Of a stretch of DNA of 64,000 nt, positions 43,103-52,161 are shown one piece after another; the first letter of the stretch is position 1; the number at the start of each line of letters is the position of its first letter. Made by a program: the position numbers and the translations under genes. The DNA is from UBA7672 sp965279205. GTDB lineage: Bacteria; Pseudomonadota; Alphaproteobacteria; Caulobacterales; Hyphomonadaceae. The notes beneath the pieces were generated by a model. The model had not been told where the DNA came from and searched no databases. It saw only the letters and a list, made by a program, of their open reading frames with translations. The stretch is taken from assembly GCA_965279205.1 (NCBI GenBank), contig OZ257144.1, positions 2,480,001-2,544,000 on the forward strand, written 5' to 3'.

Positions 43103-45136
43103 CTAGGGCCCGGAAACCGCGGGAATCAGCGCCATCTGAGTCGCGGGCCTGAGGACCGGTTTTCGGTACGACCAGCGTATCCAGTAAGCCGTTTCCTCAC
43201 GATCGAGATACGCACCATCCAGCCACTCGCTATAAAGCAATCGCAGGCGCGTGGACGTGTCTGGATCGGCAAACAGTTTAGGAAGCATGACGTGGTCGGC
43301 GTCGGCGAAGAGCTGGTCGGCTGCAGGATGCACATCGCCGCTGATTGTCCGGCCATCATCGAAGGTGAGCCAGTATCCCTTCGCCGGACGCGCCCCCATC
43401 ATTAAGGCGAGCGGGCTGGAGAAATCCATCACCACGACGCTCTCGCCCGACTGCAGGACGGGTTTCAGCTCATCGACGCCGGCCATCAGCGTGGCCAGGT
43501 ATTCGCCCGAACGCAGATACTGCCTGCGGCCAAAGATCGACATCTCCCGGAAAGCCGCCTGACGCTCGTCGTCCGTGGCGGCGCCCTCCATTCGGGTGAT
43601 GAGGTTCTCGCGTTCCTGGGCATAGAGGCCGGCCAGCGCCGGAATACCGGCCCAGGGCGGCGCAGGCCTCGCCTCTTCGCGCCGGGCGACGGTGGTATGA
43701 TCAAGCAGCCCCGCTCCCCGTTCGAGGATGAAGCTCGCTGCCGGCAAGGCCAGAGCCAGCACGGCCAACAGGCGCAGCGCCCGGTTATGCTCGTCCTGCA
43801 GGCGCCAGATTGCGTAGGTCGCTGCGACCAGCATGGTCGGCACGCCGGATGACTGGGCGTTCTGGTTGATGATGAACAGCGTGCCGAGGAATATCAGGCC
43901 GGTGACCCAGAGGTCGACGGCCCGGATACGGCCCATCAATCCGATCGCCAGCATGGGCGACAGCGCGACCGCAAGAACGAGCAGATTGTCCTTGATGAGC
44001 AGCGGGATTTCGCCAAAGCGCGCGCCGGACACTTTCGCGGTCAGCAAAAGGTCGCCGACATAGGCGAACAGGTTGCCAGTCGCGACCGCCACGACTGCGA
44101 TACTGACGGCCAGAACGCCTGCGCCAACGCTCAGCGTGCGCCAGGGCCGGCTGCCGAGGAATGCGTAGAGAACGGCAGCTGCGCCGCCGACCATGAAATA
44201 GGAGAGCTTCAGCCAGAACAGGAAAGCCAGCAGGACGCCCAGCGTCACGGTTTCCGCGATTGTCTTGTCTTCGTCGTTACGCGGTGCGAGGAAAGCGAAT
44301 ATCGCGATCAGCGTCCCCCAGCCCCAGCGGTTGTAGAACATCGCAACGGCGAACTCGTCGTCGATCTTCATCAACTCGCCATTCTCGCGCGTCACGCTGT
44401 CCGGTGCGACATAGCCCTCGAGCATGGGCGGCACGACCATCAGGAAAATGGCTGCGATAAGAACAGCAGCGATGACGCTGCTGTGGCGGCGGGCGCAGGC
44501 CTGGGCGCAGGCGAGGCACAAGCCAAGCGACACCATCACAGACGATATCTCGATAGCGCCTGCATAACCGCCAGAGATCTTCGACCCCAGCCATGGCAGG
44601 TACAGCATCGCAGCGCCCAGCGGCGTCGGGAAATCGACAGAGGGGCGCTGACCTGCATCGATGCGATGCATCGCGTCGAAGAAGATGAAAGTGTCGTGCA
44701 GCATCAGCGACACCGCGGTCACCGGGGACCACACGAAGAAAGCGTAGCCGAGCGTCAGGGCCGCAGCATAGGCCGCGCCGATAAGAAAGCGGTTGCGCGG
44801 TTGCTCCATCGCGACGGGCGCAGCTGCTGCCAGGCGCACATGTGCAAGCGCCAGCACCACGACCAGTCCCGCGAGTGAGCCCCACTGGACCGCCCCGGCA
44901 ATCCGCGCGAGCGGAAACGGCTCGACCCTGGCGCGAACCCAGTCACCGAGTCCGCCGGCTACGCCGTGATGCGCATCCATCACGACCGGGCGAACGAGGA
45001 ATGCGAGCACAAGCCAGAGGAGGAAGATGATCCCGAGCCGGTCCGCGAACAGCAGGCGCAGAATGGCGGCGGGCTGGAAGGCGGATCTAGCAGCGGCCAA
45101 CGGCGGCGCGGCTTCGACGACACCCTGGTCGGCCAT
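43103..45136 (-). CDS. Polytopic membrane protein, GT-C-like
   Basis: This 677-residue protein has about 12 transmembrane helices across residues 30-470, then a soluble C-terminal domain (about 490-677). Between early helices, HDTFIFFDAMHRIDAGQRPSVD (as HDTF then RIDAGQRPSVDF) resembles the first periplasmic loop of GT-C glycosyltransferases, where an acidic residue binds the lipid-phosphate sugar donor. The soluble part may be a periplasmic domain. No acceptor is obvious and no other envelope sugar gene lies next to it. I infer a lipid-linked-sugar transferase; an unrelated membrane protein is possible. Confidence 0.6.
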   Translation of the reverse strand: MADQGVVEAAPPLAAARSAFQPAAILRLLFADRLGIIFLLWLVLAFLVRPVVMDAHHGVAGGLGDWVRARVEPFPLARIAGAVQWGSLAGLVVVLALAHVRLAAAAPVAMEQPRNRFLIGAAYAAALTLGYAFFVWSPVTAVSLMLHDTFIFFDAMHRIDAGQRPSVDFPTPLGAAMLYLPWLGSKISGGYAGAIEISSVMVSLGLCLACAQACARRHSSVIAAVLIAAIFLMVVPPMLEGYVAPDSVTRENGELMKIDDEFAVAMFYNRWGWGTLIAIFAFLAPRNDEDKTIAETVTLGVLLAFLFWLKLSYFMVGGAAAVLYAFLGSRPWRTLSVGAGVLAVSIAVVAVATGNLFAYVGDLLLTAKVSGARFGEIPLLIKDNLLVLAVALSPMLAIGLMGRIRAVDLWVTGLIFLGTLFIINQNAQSSGVPTMLVAATYAIWRLQDEHNRALRLLAVLALALPAASFILERGAGLLDHTTVARREEARPAPPWAGIPALAGLYAQERENLITRMEGAATDDERQAAFREMSIFGRRQYLRSGEYLATLMAGVDELKPVLQSGESVVVMDFSSPLALMMGARPAKGYWLTFDDGRTISGDVHPAADQLFADADHVMLPKLFADPDTSTRLRLLYSEWLDGAYLDREETAYWIRWSYRKPVLRPATQMALIPAVSGP

Positions 45137-45285
45137 GACATTTCCCTGCCCGGTTCCGGCGAGGATTCACATCGCCATGACAGGGTTAAGAAATCCTGCA
45201 GAACAGTTGGTTCGGGTTGGTTTCAGGGCGCTTTCGGCAGATGCAGGCCCTTGTAGAAGCGGGCCAAGCAGCCGACATTGCGGCC

Positions 45286-45747
45286 ATGGCCCATGCTCAC
45301 CTTGCCTGCGCTCCGGAAGCGCTTGCTGACTCGCTCCGCGAGGCGGAGGTGCTGTGCGAACAGCGCGGCGGTAGGCTGACCCCGCTGAGGAAAAAGGTGC
45401 TGACGCTTCTTCTGGAATCGGAAGGACCGGCCAAGGCCTACGACCTGCTGGAACATCTGGGCGATGACGGCGCCGCAAAGCCGCCGTCGGTCTATCGGTC
45501 GCTCGACTTCCTGCTCGAGATGGGCCTCGCCCACCGGATCGAGAGCCTCAACGCCTTCGTCGCCTGCGGGCACTGGAAGCACGGTCACGCCGCCGTCTTC
45601 CTGATCTGCGACAGCTGCGGCACGGCAGGAGAGCTCCACGCTGGCGACAGCGTCAAGAAACTCACTCAGGAAGTCGAAAGTGTGAAGTTCCAGATGCGCA
45701 ACGCCGTGATCGAGATCCGCGGCCTGTGCCAGGCCTGCGCGGCCTGA
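45286..45747 (+). CDS. zur: Fur-family regulator, Zur-like
   Basis: This 153-residue Fur-family repressor has a winged-helix domain (RLTPLRKKVLTLLL, then PSVYRSLDFLLEMGL) and a metal/dimer domain with GHWKHGHAAVFLICDSCG and a final CQACAA. The two CxxC motifs bind structural zinc. The CGHWKHGHAA segment is of the Zur branch, which represses zinc uptake when zinc is high. The exact start is unsure: ATG 45286 fits the usual N-terminus, while TTG 45217 or ATG 45241 would lengthen it. No znuABC genes are nearby. Confidence 0.85.
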   Translation: MAHAHLACAPEALADSLREAEVLCEQRGGRLTPLRKKVLTLLLESEGPAKAYDLLEHLGDDGAAKPPSVYRSLDFLLEMGLAHRIESLNAFVACGHWKHGHAAVFLICDSCGTAGELHAGDSVKKLTQEVESVKFQMRNAVIEIRGLCQACAA

Positions 45748-45749
45748 CC

Positions 45750-46190
45750 ATGGCGCGGGGGGCGGAGCCAAACGTCACTCTCAGGCTCAGTGTCACCAAG
45801 CCGGTTCTTGGCGTCGCCTACAGCCTGCAGGACAAGGAGAGCCAGCCGGTCGATGTCCGGATAGCAACCGGGCGCACGCTGATCTTCGAAATTCCTGTTC
45901 GCATTGGCGTCAACGAGACCGGTCCACGGTTTCTTGGCGAGTTCGTCCGAGCGGAAGGCAAGACTCGCCGATTTGTCTATGTCGCGACTGGCCAGCAGGC
46001 GGGCCAGAGCGGAACGGAATGCAGCCGCCGCGCAAAGATGGATCTGCCGGAAATCACGAAAGCCATGGTGCAAAGCGCCGACACAACTGGCCTGGTGCTG
46101 GAAGCGTCCATGCCTGGCGCGGATGATCGCGGCGCGCCGACCTGCGCGACCGTGAAGGTCTACTGGTCTGTTCGCAAGGCTGCCTCATGA
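45750..46190 (+). CDS. DUF5990 family protein
   Basis: This 146-residue protein matches DUF5990 throughout: VTLRLSVTKPVLGVAYSLQ at the start, FEIPVRIG, PRFLGEFVRAEGKTRRFVYVA in the middle, and LEASMPGADDRGAPTCATVKV at the end. The role is unknown; the family is a small soluble beta-rich domain. ATG 45750 starts 2 bp after the zur stop, and its end overlaps the thioesterase start by 4 bp, so the three genes probably form one operon. Confidence 0.8.
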   Translation: MARGAEPNVTLRLSVTKPVLGVAYSLQDKESQPVDVRIATGRTLIFEIPVRIGVNETGPRFLGEFVRAEGKTRRFVYVATGQQAGQSGTECSRRAKMDLPEITKAMVQSADTTGLVLEASMPGADDRGAPTCATVKVYWSVRKAAS

Positions 46191-47116
46191 TCGAAGTCTA
46201 TCGCGGCAGCATCAACACCTGGGAATGCGACGAGATGGGGCACATGAATGTGCGCTTTTACGTCGCGAAGATGATGGAGGGCCTGGCCGAGTTCGCGCAT
46301 GTCGCCGGGCTGACCAACGCCTTTCGCGCGCGCGCCAGCTCGACGCTCTCGCCGCGTGACCAGCACATCCGCTTCATGCGCGAAGCTAAGGCGGGTGAGC
46401 CGTTTTCGATGAAGGCTTGCTTGCTGGAAGTCACCGAAAGTTCCATCCTGCTCTACCAGCAGATCGATCACGTGTCGGGCGAGCCATGCGCCGCCTACCG
46501 CACCTGGATCGATCACATCGATATCGACAGCCGCGCGGCCTTCCCGTGGGCTGACAAGACGCGTAAGGCGCTGGAGTCGCTGAAGGACGAACCGCCAGCA
46601 GCGTGTGCGCCACGATCCATAGACATGTCAGTGGCGCCACGCACGACAGCACGGATGGCGGACGCCGATGCGATTTCGGCCCCGGTGATTGGACGAGGCG
46701 TCGTCCTGCCGAACCAGATTGATCTCACCGGCCGGATGATGCCGGAATTCTTCATCGGCCGTGTCTCGGACTCGATCGGCCACCTGTTGCGACCGTGGCG
46801 CGCGATGGTTGGCGCCGAAGCCGAGGCGCGCGGCGAAACGGTGCGCATGGGCGGAGCAGTGCTGGAATACCGGCTGGTCTACCGCCGCTGGCCGAAACCC
46901 GGTGACCGGTTTGTGATCCGCTCCGGGTGTGGCTTCCAGAAGGAGAAGACGCACTCCTTCGTCCACTGGATCATCGACCCGGACAGTGGCGACGCCTGGT
47001 GCACCAGCGAAGCCGTCGCCGTGGCGCTGAACCTGGAGACACGGAAGATCATTCCGGCAAGCCCGGCGATGGTGGCGTCCCTCGCCAAGATCGCGCCGGC
47101 GGGCCTGTCGGTCTGA
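46187..47116 (+). CDS. Double-hotdog acyl-CoA thioesterase family protein
   Basis: This 309-residue protein has two hotdog folds in tandem. The first (about 1-120) has the 4HBT-type WECDEMGHMNVRFYVAKMMEG motif, the catalytic Asp/Asn helix of 4-hydroxybenzoyl-CoA-like thioesterases. The second (about 170-295) contains NQIDLTGRMMPEFFIGRVSDSIGHL. Acyl-CoA hydrolysis is the likely function, with substrate unknown. The start overlaps the DUF5990 stop. Confidence 0.85.
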   Translation: MIEVYRGSINTWECDEMGHMNVRFYVAKMMEGLAEFAHVAGLTNAFRARASSTLSPRDQHIRFMREAKAGEPFSMKACLLEVTESSILLYQQIDHVSGEPCAAYRTWIDHIDIDSRAAFPWADKTRKALESLKDEPPAACAPRSIDMSVAPRTTARMADADAISAPVIGRGVVLPNQIDLTGRMMPEFFIGRVSDSIGHLLRPWRAMVGAEAEARGETVRMGGAVLEYRLVYRRWPKPGDRFVIRSGCGFQKEKTHSFVHWIIDPDSGDAWCTSEAVAVALNLETRKIIPASPAMVASLAKIAPAGLSV

Positions 47117-47235
47117 TCGGGCCGTACCTGGGCTGACCAACACGGCTCATCTCGACAGCAACGCAAGCTTGGGACAGCATCCCCGCTAACAACAGGACCG
47201 CCCTTGATGGCGGCCGACCTTCGGGGAGGACGCTG

Positions 47236-48417
47236 ATGTCCATGTTCGGAAGATTTGTGCTTTCCGCCGCACTTGCATGCATGACGACCGTCGCGATTGC
47301 GCAAACGCCGGTCACGCAGAACGCAACACCCCTTGCCGAGATCAAGACGGAGGCCGGCGTGATCGATAGCGCGACATTCCGCATCGATGTCCCAGCCAAA
47401 TGGAACAAGGGCCTCGTGGTGATGAACCACGGCTATTCACCCGAGCCGCGCATACCGCAGGCCGGCGCGCCGTCTGCGCGGCTGCGGGTGTTTCTGGATC
47501 GCGGCTTTGCCGTGGCGCAGTCAAGCTATTCGCGCGGCGGCTGGGCGATTGAGCAGGCAATCTCGGACAATGCAAAGATGCTGAAGCATTTCAGCGCGAA
47601 GTATGGCGAGCCGCAGACCGTGATCGCGACGGGTGGCGCGATGGGCGCGAGCGTGACGACGGCGTCGGTGGAGATGCAGCCGGAGATATACGATGCCGGT
47701 CTGGTGACGTGTTGCTCGGGGCTGGATGCACGGCTCGAGAACATGAACTGGAATTTCGAGATGCTGGCGCTTTTCGACTATTACTTTCCGGGCGTCATGC
47801 CACCGGTTGTGGGGCCGCTGAACGGCATGCCGTATTCGATCGGTGCGAACTCGCCGACGGCCGCAAAGATCCAGGCGGCGCTCGACGCCAATCCGGAGAA
47901 GGCCGAGATCTTCCGCCGCGCGTGGGGACGCAAGAAGGAGGATGTGGCGTCGACGGTGGCGTTCCACTCCTACCTGATCCACGAGGCGCAGGAGCGGTCG
48001 GGCGGCAATCCATTCTCGAACCAGACAACGATCTATTACGTCGATGACGACATCACAGCAGTGAATTCTGGCGTGAAACGATTCAAGGCGGACCCAGGCA
48101 AGAATGAGTATCTCAAGAAATGGTACACGGCCTCGGGCAAGCCTGCGAAGCCGCTGCTGATCCTGTCGCCGATCTACGATCCGATCGTGCCGGCGGATAC
48201 GACCGAGGCCTACATGGCGCTGGCGCGCCGGGCCGGTGGCGACAGGAATGTCGCCTTCCAGTTCTTCGATCACTACGGGCATGGCTCGATCACGACAGCC
48301 GAGGTGGCCGCTGCATTCGACGAGTTGCTGGTGTGGATGAAGGGCGGGCCAAAGCCGATGGACGGCCATGGCGTGAATCGCGCCGATCCGCCAAGAGCTG
48401 TTGGCGCTGGGCAGTGA
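47236..48417 (+). CDS. Exported alpha/beta hydrolase-fold protein, nucleophile Ser replaced by Ala
   Basis: This 393-residue protein has a signal peptide (1-22, IAQ region) and an alpha/beta hydrolase fold. After the strand PQTVIATG the elbow reads G133-G-A135-M-G137, where related enzymes have a Ser nucleophile; codon 47638-47640 is GCG (Ala). Candidate acid (SPIYDPIVPADT) and His (DHYGHGS) remain. Ser139 follows just after and might substitute. As it stands it is either a non-catalytic binder, a pseudoenzyme or an enzyme with a shifted nucleophile. GGGAGGA lies before ATG 47236. Confidence 0.82.
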   Translation: MSMFGRFVLSAALACMTTVAIAQTPVTQNATPLAEIKTEAGVIDSATFRIDVPAKWNKGLVVMNHGYSPEPRIPQAGAPSARLRVFLDRGFAVAQSSYSRGGWAIEQAISDNAKMLKHFSAKYGEPQTVIATGGAMGASVTTASVEMQPEIYDAGLVTCCSGLDARLENMNWNFEMLALFDYYFPGVMPPVVGPLNGMPYSIGANSPTAAKIQAALDANPEKAEIFRRAWGRKKEDVASTVAFHSYLIHEAQERSGGNPFSNQTTIYYVDDDITAVNSGVKRFKADPGKNEYLKKWYTASGKPAKPLLILSPIYDPIVPADTTEAYMALARRAGGDRNVAFQFFDHYGHGSITTAEVAAAFDELLVWMKGGPKPMDGHGVNRADPPRAVGAGQ

Positions 48418-48867
48418 TCAGCTGTCGCTGACCGGCCAGCTCTTGTCCTTTGCCACCTTCTTCATGGTCGCGAGACCCGCCTTCAGGAACTTCTCGAAGG
48501 CGGCCATGTCCACGTCATCGAGCTTGTTGATGTAGAGACAGCCTTTGCCCGTTTTGTACTTGCCGAGGCTCTTTAGGTACGGCTCGGCTTCCGGCTGCCC
48601 TGCGTACATGCCGCCATAGATCGAGAGGCTGGACCCACGCGGCGAGAAGCCGACCACACACGCCGAGCCCTTCGTGCCACTTTCATAGAGATAGTCGTAG
48701 CGCCCGAAGCCCACGATGGTCGGGCCCCACATCTGCGCCTTCCAGCCGGTGACCTTCTCGAACAGCTTTAGCAGGACCTGCGCGTCCTTGCGGCGCGTCT
48801 CGTTGGGGACTTTCGCAATGAAGTCCTTCACGCTGACCTTGGTGACTTTGGTTTTGGCTTCGGCCAT
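48418..48867 (-). CDS. DUF1801 domain protein
   Basis: This 149-residue protein has the DUF1801/YdhG-like fold. Typical parts are the NETRRKDAQVLLKLFEKVTGWKAQMWGP start, GFGRYDYLYESG and the GCLYINKLDDVDMAAFEKFL end. Such domains bind unknown ligands; proteins of this size are often called YdeI-like. It is a lone gene directly downstream of, and opposed to, the alpha/beta hydrolase (the stops abut). Confidence 0.85.
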   Translation of the reverse strand: MAEAKTKVTKVSVKDFIAKVPNETRRKDAQVLLKLFEKVTGWKAQMWGPTIVGFGRYDYLYESGTKGSACVVGFSPRGSSLSIYGGMYAGQPEAEPYLKSLGKYKTGKGCLYINKLDDVDMAAFEKFLKAGLATMKKVAKDKSWPVSDS

Positions 48868-48880
48868 ATGCGCTCCCCTC

Positions 48881-49924
48881 TTAGCCGGGAGACTTTAGCC
48901 CCAGCATCAGCACCGGGTCGAGCCAGATGTCGGTTCCGCGATCGGCGGAAAGGACATCCCGGAACTTGATCGCCCAATGCAGGTGCGGACCGGTGACGCG
49001 ACCGGTGGCCCCGGACAGGCCGAGGAGCTGCCCCTGCTCGACCTTGTCGCCGGGTTTTACATCGATCCGGCTCATGTGCATCGTCACCGAGACGAGCCCG
49101 CGCCCCAGATCGAGAAACACGCAACCGCCTTCATAGTAGAGGTCCGGGTCGGCGAGGATCACGGTGCCGGCCATCGGCGCGCGGATTTCCGTGCCCGTTC
49201 CGATCGCGATGTCCTGTCCGTTGTGGACGCTGGTCGAACCTTCGCAGTCCTTCGTTTTGGGCACGTAGGTCCGCGTTGCGCCGAACGGGCTGGAATAGGC
49301 GCCTTCGGCCGGCTTGATCAAGCCAATCGGCGCGAGCGGCGGCGAGAATATCTTGAGCGCGTTGTCCTTCTTCACCCACGAGACTTCGGCGTGGCGCTTT
49401 TCCTCCGGCGTTTGCGGGGCGATCTTGTTGCACTCCATCGACAGCTTCGAGACCGTGTCGCTGCGCGGCAGTATCTCGACAGAAGCGAAGGGGACGGGAG
49501 CGTCGCCGTTCATGCGGGCCGAGACCTGGACAGGCGAGGCCTGCGTGCGGCTCAGGCCAATGACGACAATGCCATCGTCATCCGAGACGGCGACCGGTTT
49601 GCCATCGAGCAGCACGGTCGCGTTGCTCACGGTATAGCAGACAATGGCGCCGCCTTGCGTCGCGGTGGACGGACAGGTCATCGCCGGATGGGCGGTGGCG
49701 GCAAGGTGGTCAAGAAACGGCCGCGTCGGCTCTTCGATGGTGTCCTGCAGCGAACGGTCCGGGATGACGATCGGAGCGGGAGGCGCTGGCGGTGCTCCTG
49801 CAATGACGAGCGGGAGCGCTGGCGAGGATGGCTCAACCGGCGCAGCCGTCGGTCCCGCGCATGCGGCCAGGACAAGCGCCAAAGCGCTCCAGACAGCTAC
49901 TCTTTTCCGTTGAGCTGCTTCCAT
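48881..49924 (-). CDS. M23 family metallopeptidase lipoprotein
   Basis: This 347-residue protein has a lipobox ending LAAC (Cys22), a Pro-rich linker and a C-terminal M23 (LytM) domain from about residue 215. The zinc residues are in STSVHNGQDIA (His and Asp) and the HLHW motif near the end; both are intact, so a peptidoglycan endopeptidase is likely, unlike the non-catalytic EnvC-type. The middle (about 90-200) may be an Ig-like domain. It overlaps the DUF2093 gene by 28 bp and comes last in the divK-pleD-DUF2093 cluster. Confidence 0.87.
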   Translation of the reverse strand: MEAAQRKRVAVWSALALVLAACAGPTAAPVEPSSPALPLVIAGAPPAPPAPIVIPDRSLQDTIEEPTRPFLDHLAATAHPAMTCPSTATQGGAIVCYTVSNATVLLDGKPVAVSDDDGIVVIGLSRTQASPVQVSARMNGDAPVPFASVEILPRSDTVSKLSMECNKIAPQTPEEKRHAEVSWVKKDNALKIFSPPLAPIGLIKPAEGAYSSPFGATRTYVPKTKDCEGSTSVHNGQDIAIGTGTEIRAPMAGTVILADPDLYYEGGCVFLDLGRGLVSVTMHMSRIDVKPGDKVEQGQLLGLSGATGRVTGPHLHWAIKFRDVLSADRGTDIWLDPVLMLGLKSPG

Positions 49925-50118
49925 CTCTTCAGCGCCGTTTCGGCGTCGAAATACGCTTCCTGGGCTTCGACATTCCAGTAGCGCAGGTCTTCAAGCGCGA
50001 TCTTGCGGCGCGTAACCGCGCACGTGACGAAACGGCCGGGCTTGATGACCTCGAAATCGGCATCGAGGTATTTGAGCTGGGCCTCGCCGGGGGAGGCACC
50101 TGGGGTGAACGTGTCCAT
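49897..50118 (-). CDS. DUF2093 protein
   Basis: This 73-residue protein matches DUF2093: LKYLDADFEVIKPGRFVTCAV with a short loop and then LEDLRYWNVEAQEAYF. Its single Cys in TCAVT and basic RRK are typical. Function is unknown; it is a small alphaproteobacterial family. ATG 50118 is the start; the frame is open upstream into pleD but without the DUF2093 residues. It sits between pleD and the M23 peptidase. Confidence 0.82.
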   Translation of the reverse strand: MDTFTPGASPGEAQLKYLDADFEVIKPGRFVTCAVTRRKIALEDLRYWNVEAQEAYFDAETALKRWKQLNGKE

Positions 50119-50192
50119 GGCGCATATATGGCCCGAACCGGCGGCGAAGTTAAGGCGGCGCGATTTCGCATCCCCCTGCCCACTTTCTTCGC

Positions 50193-51560
50193 CTATCCGA
50201 CGCTGATTTCTTCGAGTTCGATCTGGTTCCGGCCATGCGCCTTGGCCTTGTAGAGGGCTTCGTCGGCCCGCTTCAGCAGGGCATCGACATCGTCGTCCGG
50301 AGCGATAACCGTCGCGACCCCGCCGCTCATCGTCACCTTGAGGTGGTCGCCGCGGCCGATCGAGAACGGGGTCTCGGCAATGATCTCGCGGATGCGCTCG
50401 CCGGCAGCGTGGGCCAGATCCTGCGTGGTTTCTGGCATGATGATGACGAACTCTTCCCCACCATAGCGGCAAGCCAGGTCCATCGGCCGGATGTTCTCGC
50501 GCAGGCGACGGCCGAACTCGCGCAGCACATCATCGCCCGCGCTGTGGCCGTGGATGTCGTTGACCTTCTTGAAGTAGTCGATGTCGCACAGCAGGATGGA
50601 CACGGGCGTGCCGCCCATGTTCGCGCGCTTCAGGAACTGTTCGAGCTGCACGCGCATGTAGCGGCGGTTGTGCAGGCCGGTGAGCTGGTCGGTGACCGCC
50701 AGCTCCATCGACTGATCGAGACGGGCGCGCAGCGCATCCAGATAGCGCTTCTTGCGAACCTGCGTCTTCACGCGAGCAGAGAGTTCCTCGCTGTCGATCG
50801 GCTTGATCACGATGTCGGACGCGCCAAGATCGAGCGCGCGCATAGCCCGCTTCTCATCATCCGGCTCGGCAACGACCAGGATCGGCAGGTCGCGCGTGGA
50901 TTCAAGCGATCGGAAATAGGCGCACAGCCTCAACCCGTCGAGCTTCTCGTTCGACAGCGAGACGATCATAAGATCAACCATCGATCCGGAAATACCCAGC
51001 TGGGTTGCTTCCGAATGTGAGATCGGCCGGTGCAGGCCTTCAAGATAGCGGCAGATGCGGCGCGCCTGCCGCTCGTTCTCGTCGACCACAAGAATGCGTG
51101 CAGGCTCTGAGGCGCGGCCGGAAACCGCAAAATCCACGGCGCCAATGCGCTTGCCCGAAGCCTCTCGCTTCCGCAGTTCGTCAGCGACCATCTTGTACTT
51201 GGTCAGCGCACGCACGCGCGCGAGCAGGTGCAGGTCGTTGACCGGCTTGGTCAGGAAGTCATCCGCGCCAGCGCCGAGGCCGCGCAAGCGATCCTCGCGC
51301 TCGTTCAGCGCCGTCACCAGGACAATCGGAATGTGTTCGGTTCGTGGATCGTTCTTCAGTCTGCGGCAGGCTTCGACGCCGTTCAGCTTCGGCATCATCA
51401 CGTCCATCAGGATGACGTCCGGCTCCTCCGCCAGCGCCTTCTCGATGGCGTCTTCGCCATCTACCGCGGTGACGACGTGAAAATACTCGTTCTTTAGCTT
51501 GTCAGTGAGAAGCTTGCGGTTCTGTTCGATGTCGTCGACGACCAGGACCCGCGCGCTCAT
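50193..51560 (-). CDS. pleD: Response regulator diguanylate cyclase PleD
   Basis: PleD, 455 residues, makes c-di-GMP and helps polar development in Caulobacter. The first receiver has phospho-acceptor Asp53 (ILMDVMMP). The second (about 155-280) lacks the acceptor Asp, its strand reading LMIVSLSNE, and acts as an adaptor. The GGDEF domain carries GGEEF at about 367-371, active-site intact. The inhibitory I-site RPMD is at 358-361, five residues before, so product feedback is expected. The start overlaps the divK stop by 4 bp. Confidence 0.96.
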   Translation of the reverse strand: MSARVLVVDDIEQNRKLLTDKLKNEYFHVVTAVDGEDAIEKALAEEPDVILMDVMMPKLNGVEACRRLKNDPRTEHIPIVLVTALNEREDRLRGLGAGADDFLTKPVNDLHLLARVRALTKYKMVADELRKREASGKRIGAVDFAVSGRASEPARILVVDENERQARRICRYLEGLHRPISHSEATQLGISGSMVDLMIVSLSNEKLDGLRLCAYFRSLESTRDLPILVVAEPDDEKRAMRALDLGASDIVIKPIDSEELSARVKTQVRKKRYLDALRARLDQSMELAVTDQLTGLHNRRYMRVQLEQFLKRANMGGTPVSILLCDIDYFKKVNDIHGHSAGDDVLREFGRRLRENIRPMDLACRYGGEEFVIIMPETTQDLAHAAGERIREIIAETPFSIGRGDHLKVTMSGGVATVIAPDDDVDALLKRADEALYKAKAHGRNQIELEEISVG

Positions 51561-51994
51561 CTGGCCGCTCTCCGCGGCGAAGGCGGCGCGCTGCGCGAGG
51601 GCGGCGCGTTGCGCGGTCCGGTGAGGCGCTTCACCGTGTCGATGAAAGGCGTCATCTGGATAGGCTTGGACATGTAGGCTTCGGCGCCAGCTTCGCGCAC
51701 CAGGCGTTCGTCCTGGCGCATAGCAAAGGCCGTCACGGCCATGATCGGGATCTGGTTGATCGCCGCGTCGTCCTTGATCCAGCGCGTCAGGTCGAGGCCA
51801 GACACTTCCGGCAGCTGGATGTCCATGATGATCAGGTCGGGCTTGTGCTCGCGCGCAAGGTCGACGGCCTTCAGGCCGTCACGGCTTTCCACCGTCTGAA
51901 ATCCAAAAGCGTCCAGCAGGTCGCAGAAGAGCTTCATGTTGAGCTCGTTGTCTTCGACCACCAGGACTTTCTTGTTGGCTGGCGCAGTCGCCAT
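51557..51994 (-). CDS. divK: Single-domain cell-cycle response regulator DivK
   Basis: DivK, 145 residues, is the receiver that controls DivL/CckA/CtrA signalling and is phosphorylated by DivJ and dephosphorylated by PleC. The acceptor is Asp58 in LIIMDIQLPEVSG; the acid pocket VVEDNELN and Lys110 (YMSKPI) are intact. A 20-residue basic tail rich in Pro, Ser and Arg follows the receiver, which standard DivK lacks. ATG 51994 is chosen; 52000 adds two residues. It is the first gene of the divK-pleD operon and has a CtrA-like pair of half-sites upstream. Confidence 0.95.
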   Translation of the reverse strand: MATAPANKKVLVVEDNELNMKLFCDLLDAFGFQTVESRDGLKAVDLAREHKPDLIIMDIQLPEVSGLDLTRWIKDDAAINQIPIMAVTAFAMRQDERLVREAGAEAYMSKPIQMTPFIDTVKRLTGPRNAPPSRSAPPSPRRAAR

Positions 51995-52060
51995 CAGCAC
52001 ATCACGCTTGAACGGCGCGGGTTGATTCCCGCCTCATCGTTCTTGTTAGACTTGAGAGTG

Positions 52061-52075
52061 TTAACTTCGTTTTGA
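52061..52075 (-). promoter_or_regulatory. CtrA-like site upstream of divK (TTAA-N7-TTGA)
   Basis: TTAA at 52061-52064 and TTGA at 52072-52075 are separated by seven bases, one mismatch from the CtrA box TTAA-N7-TTAA. It is 67-81 bp upstream of the divK ATG. In Caulobacter divK is under CtrA control. I infer, but cannot prove, the same here. Two GANTC sites (CcrM methylation) at 52024-52028 and 52157-52161 flank it. Confidence 0.5.
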
Positions 52076-52161
52076 CAACGCTTCTGAGCAGGACCCGAAA
52101 AGCAGTCGCTGCAATTAACGAAACTGCCCAAGATACAAACACTTCCGTCTGGAATTGAATC

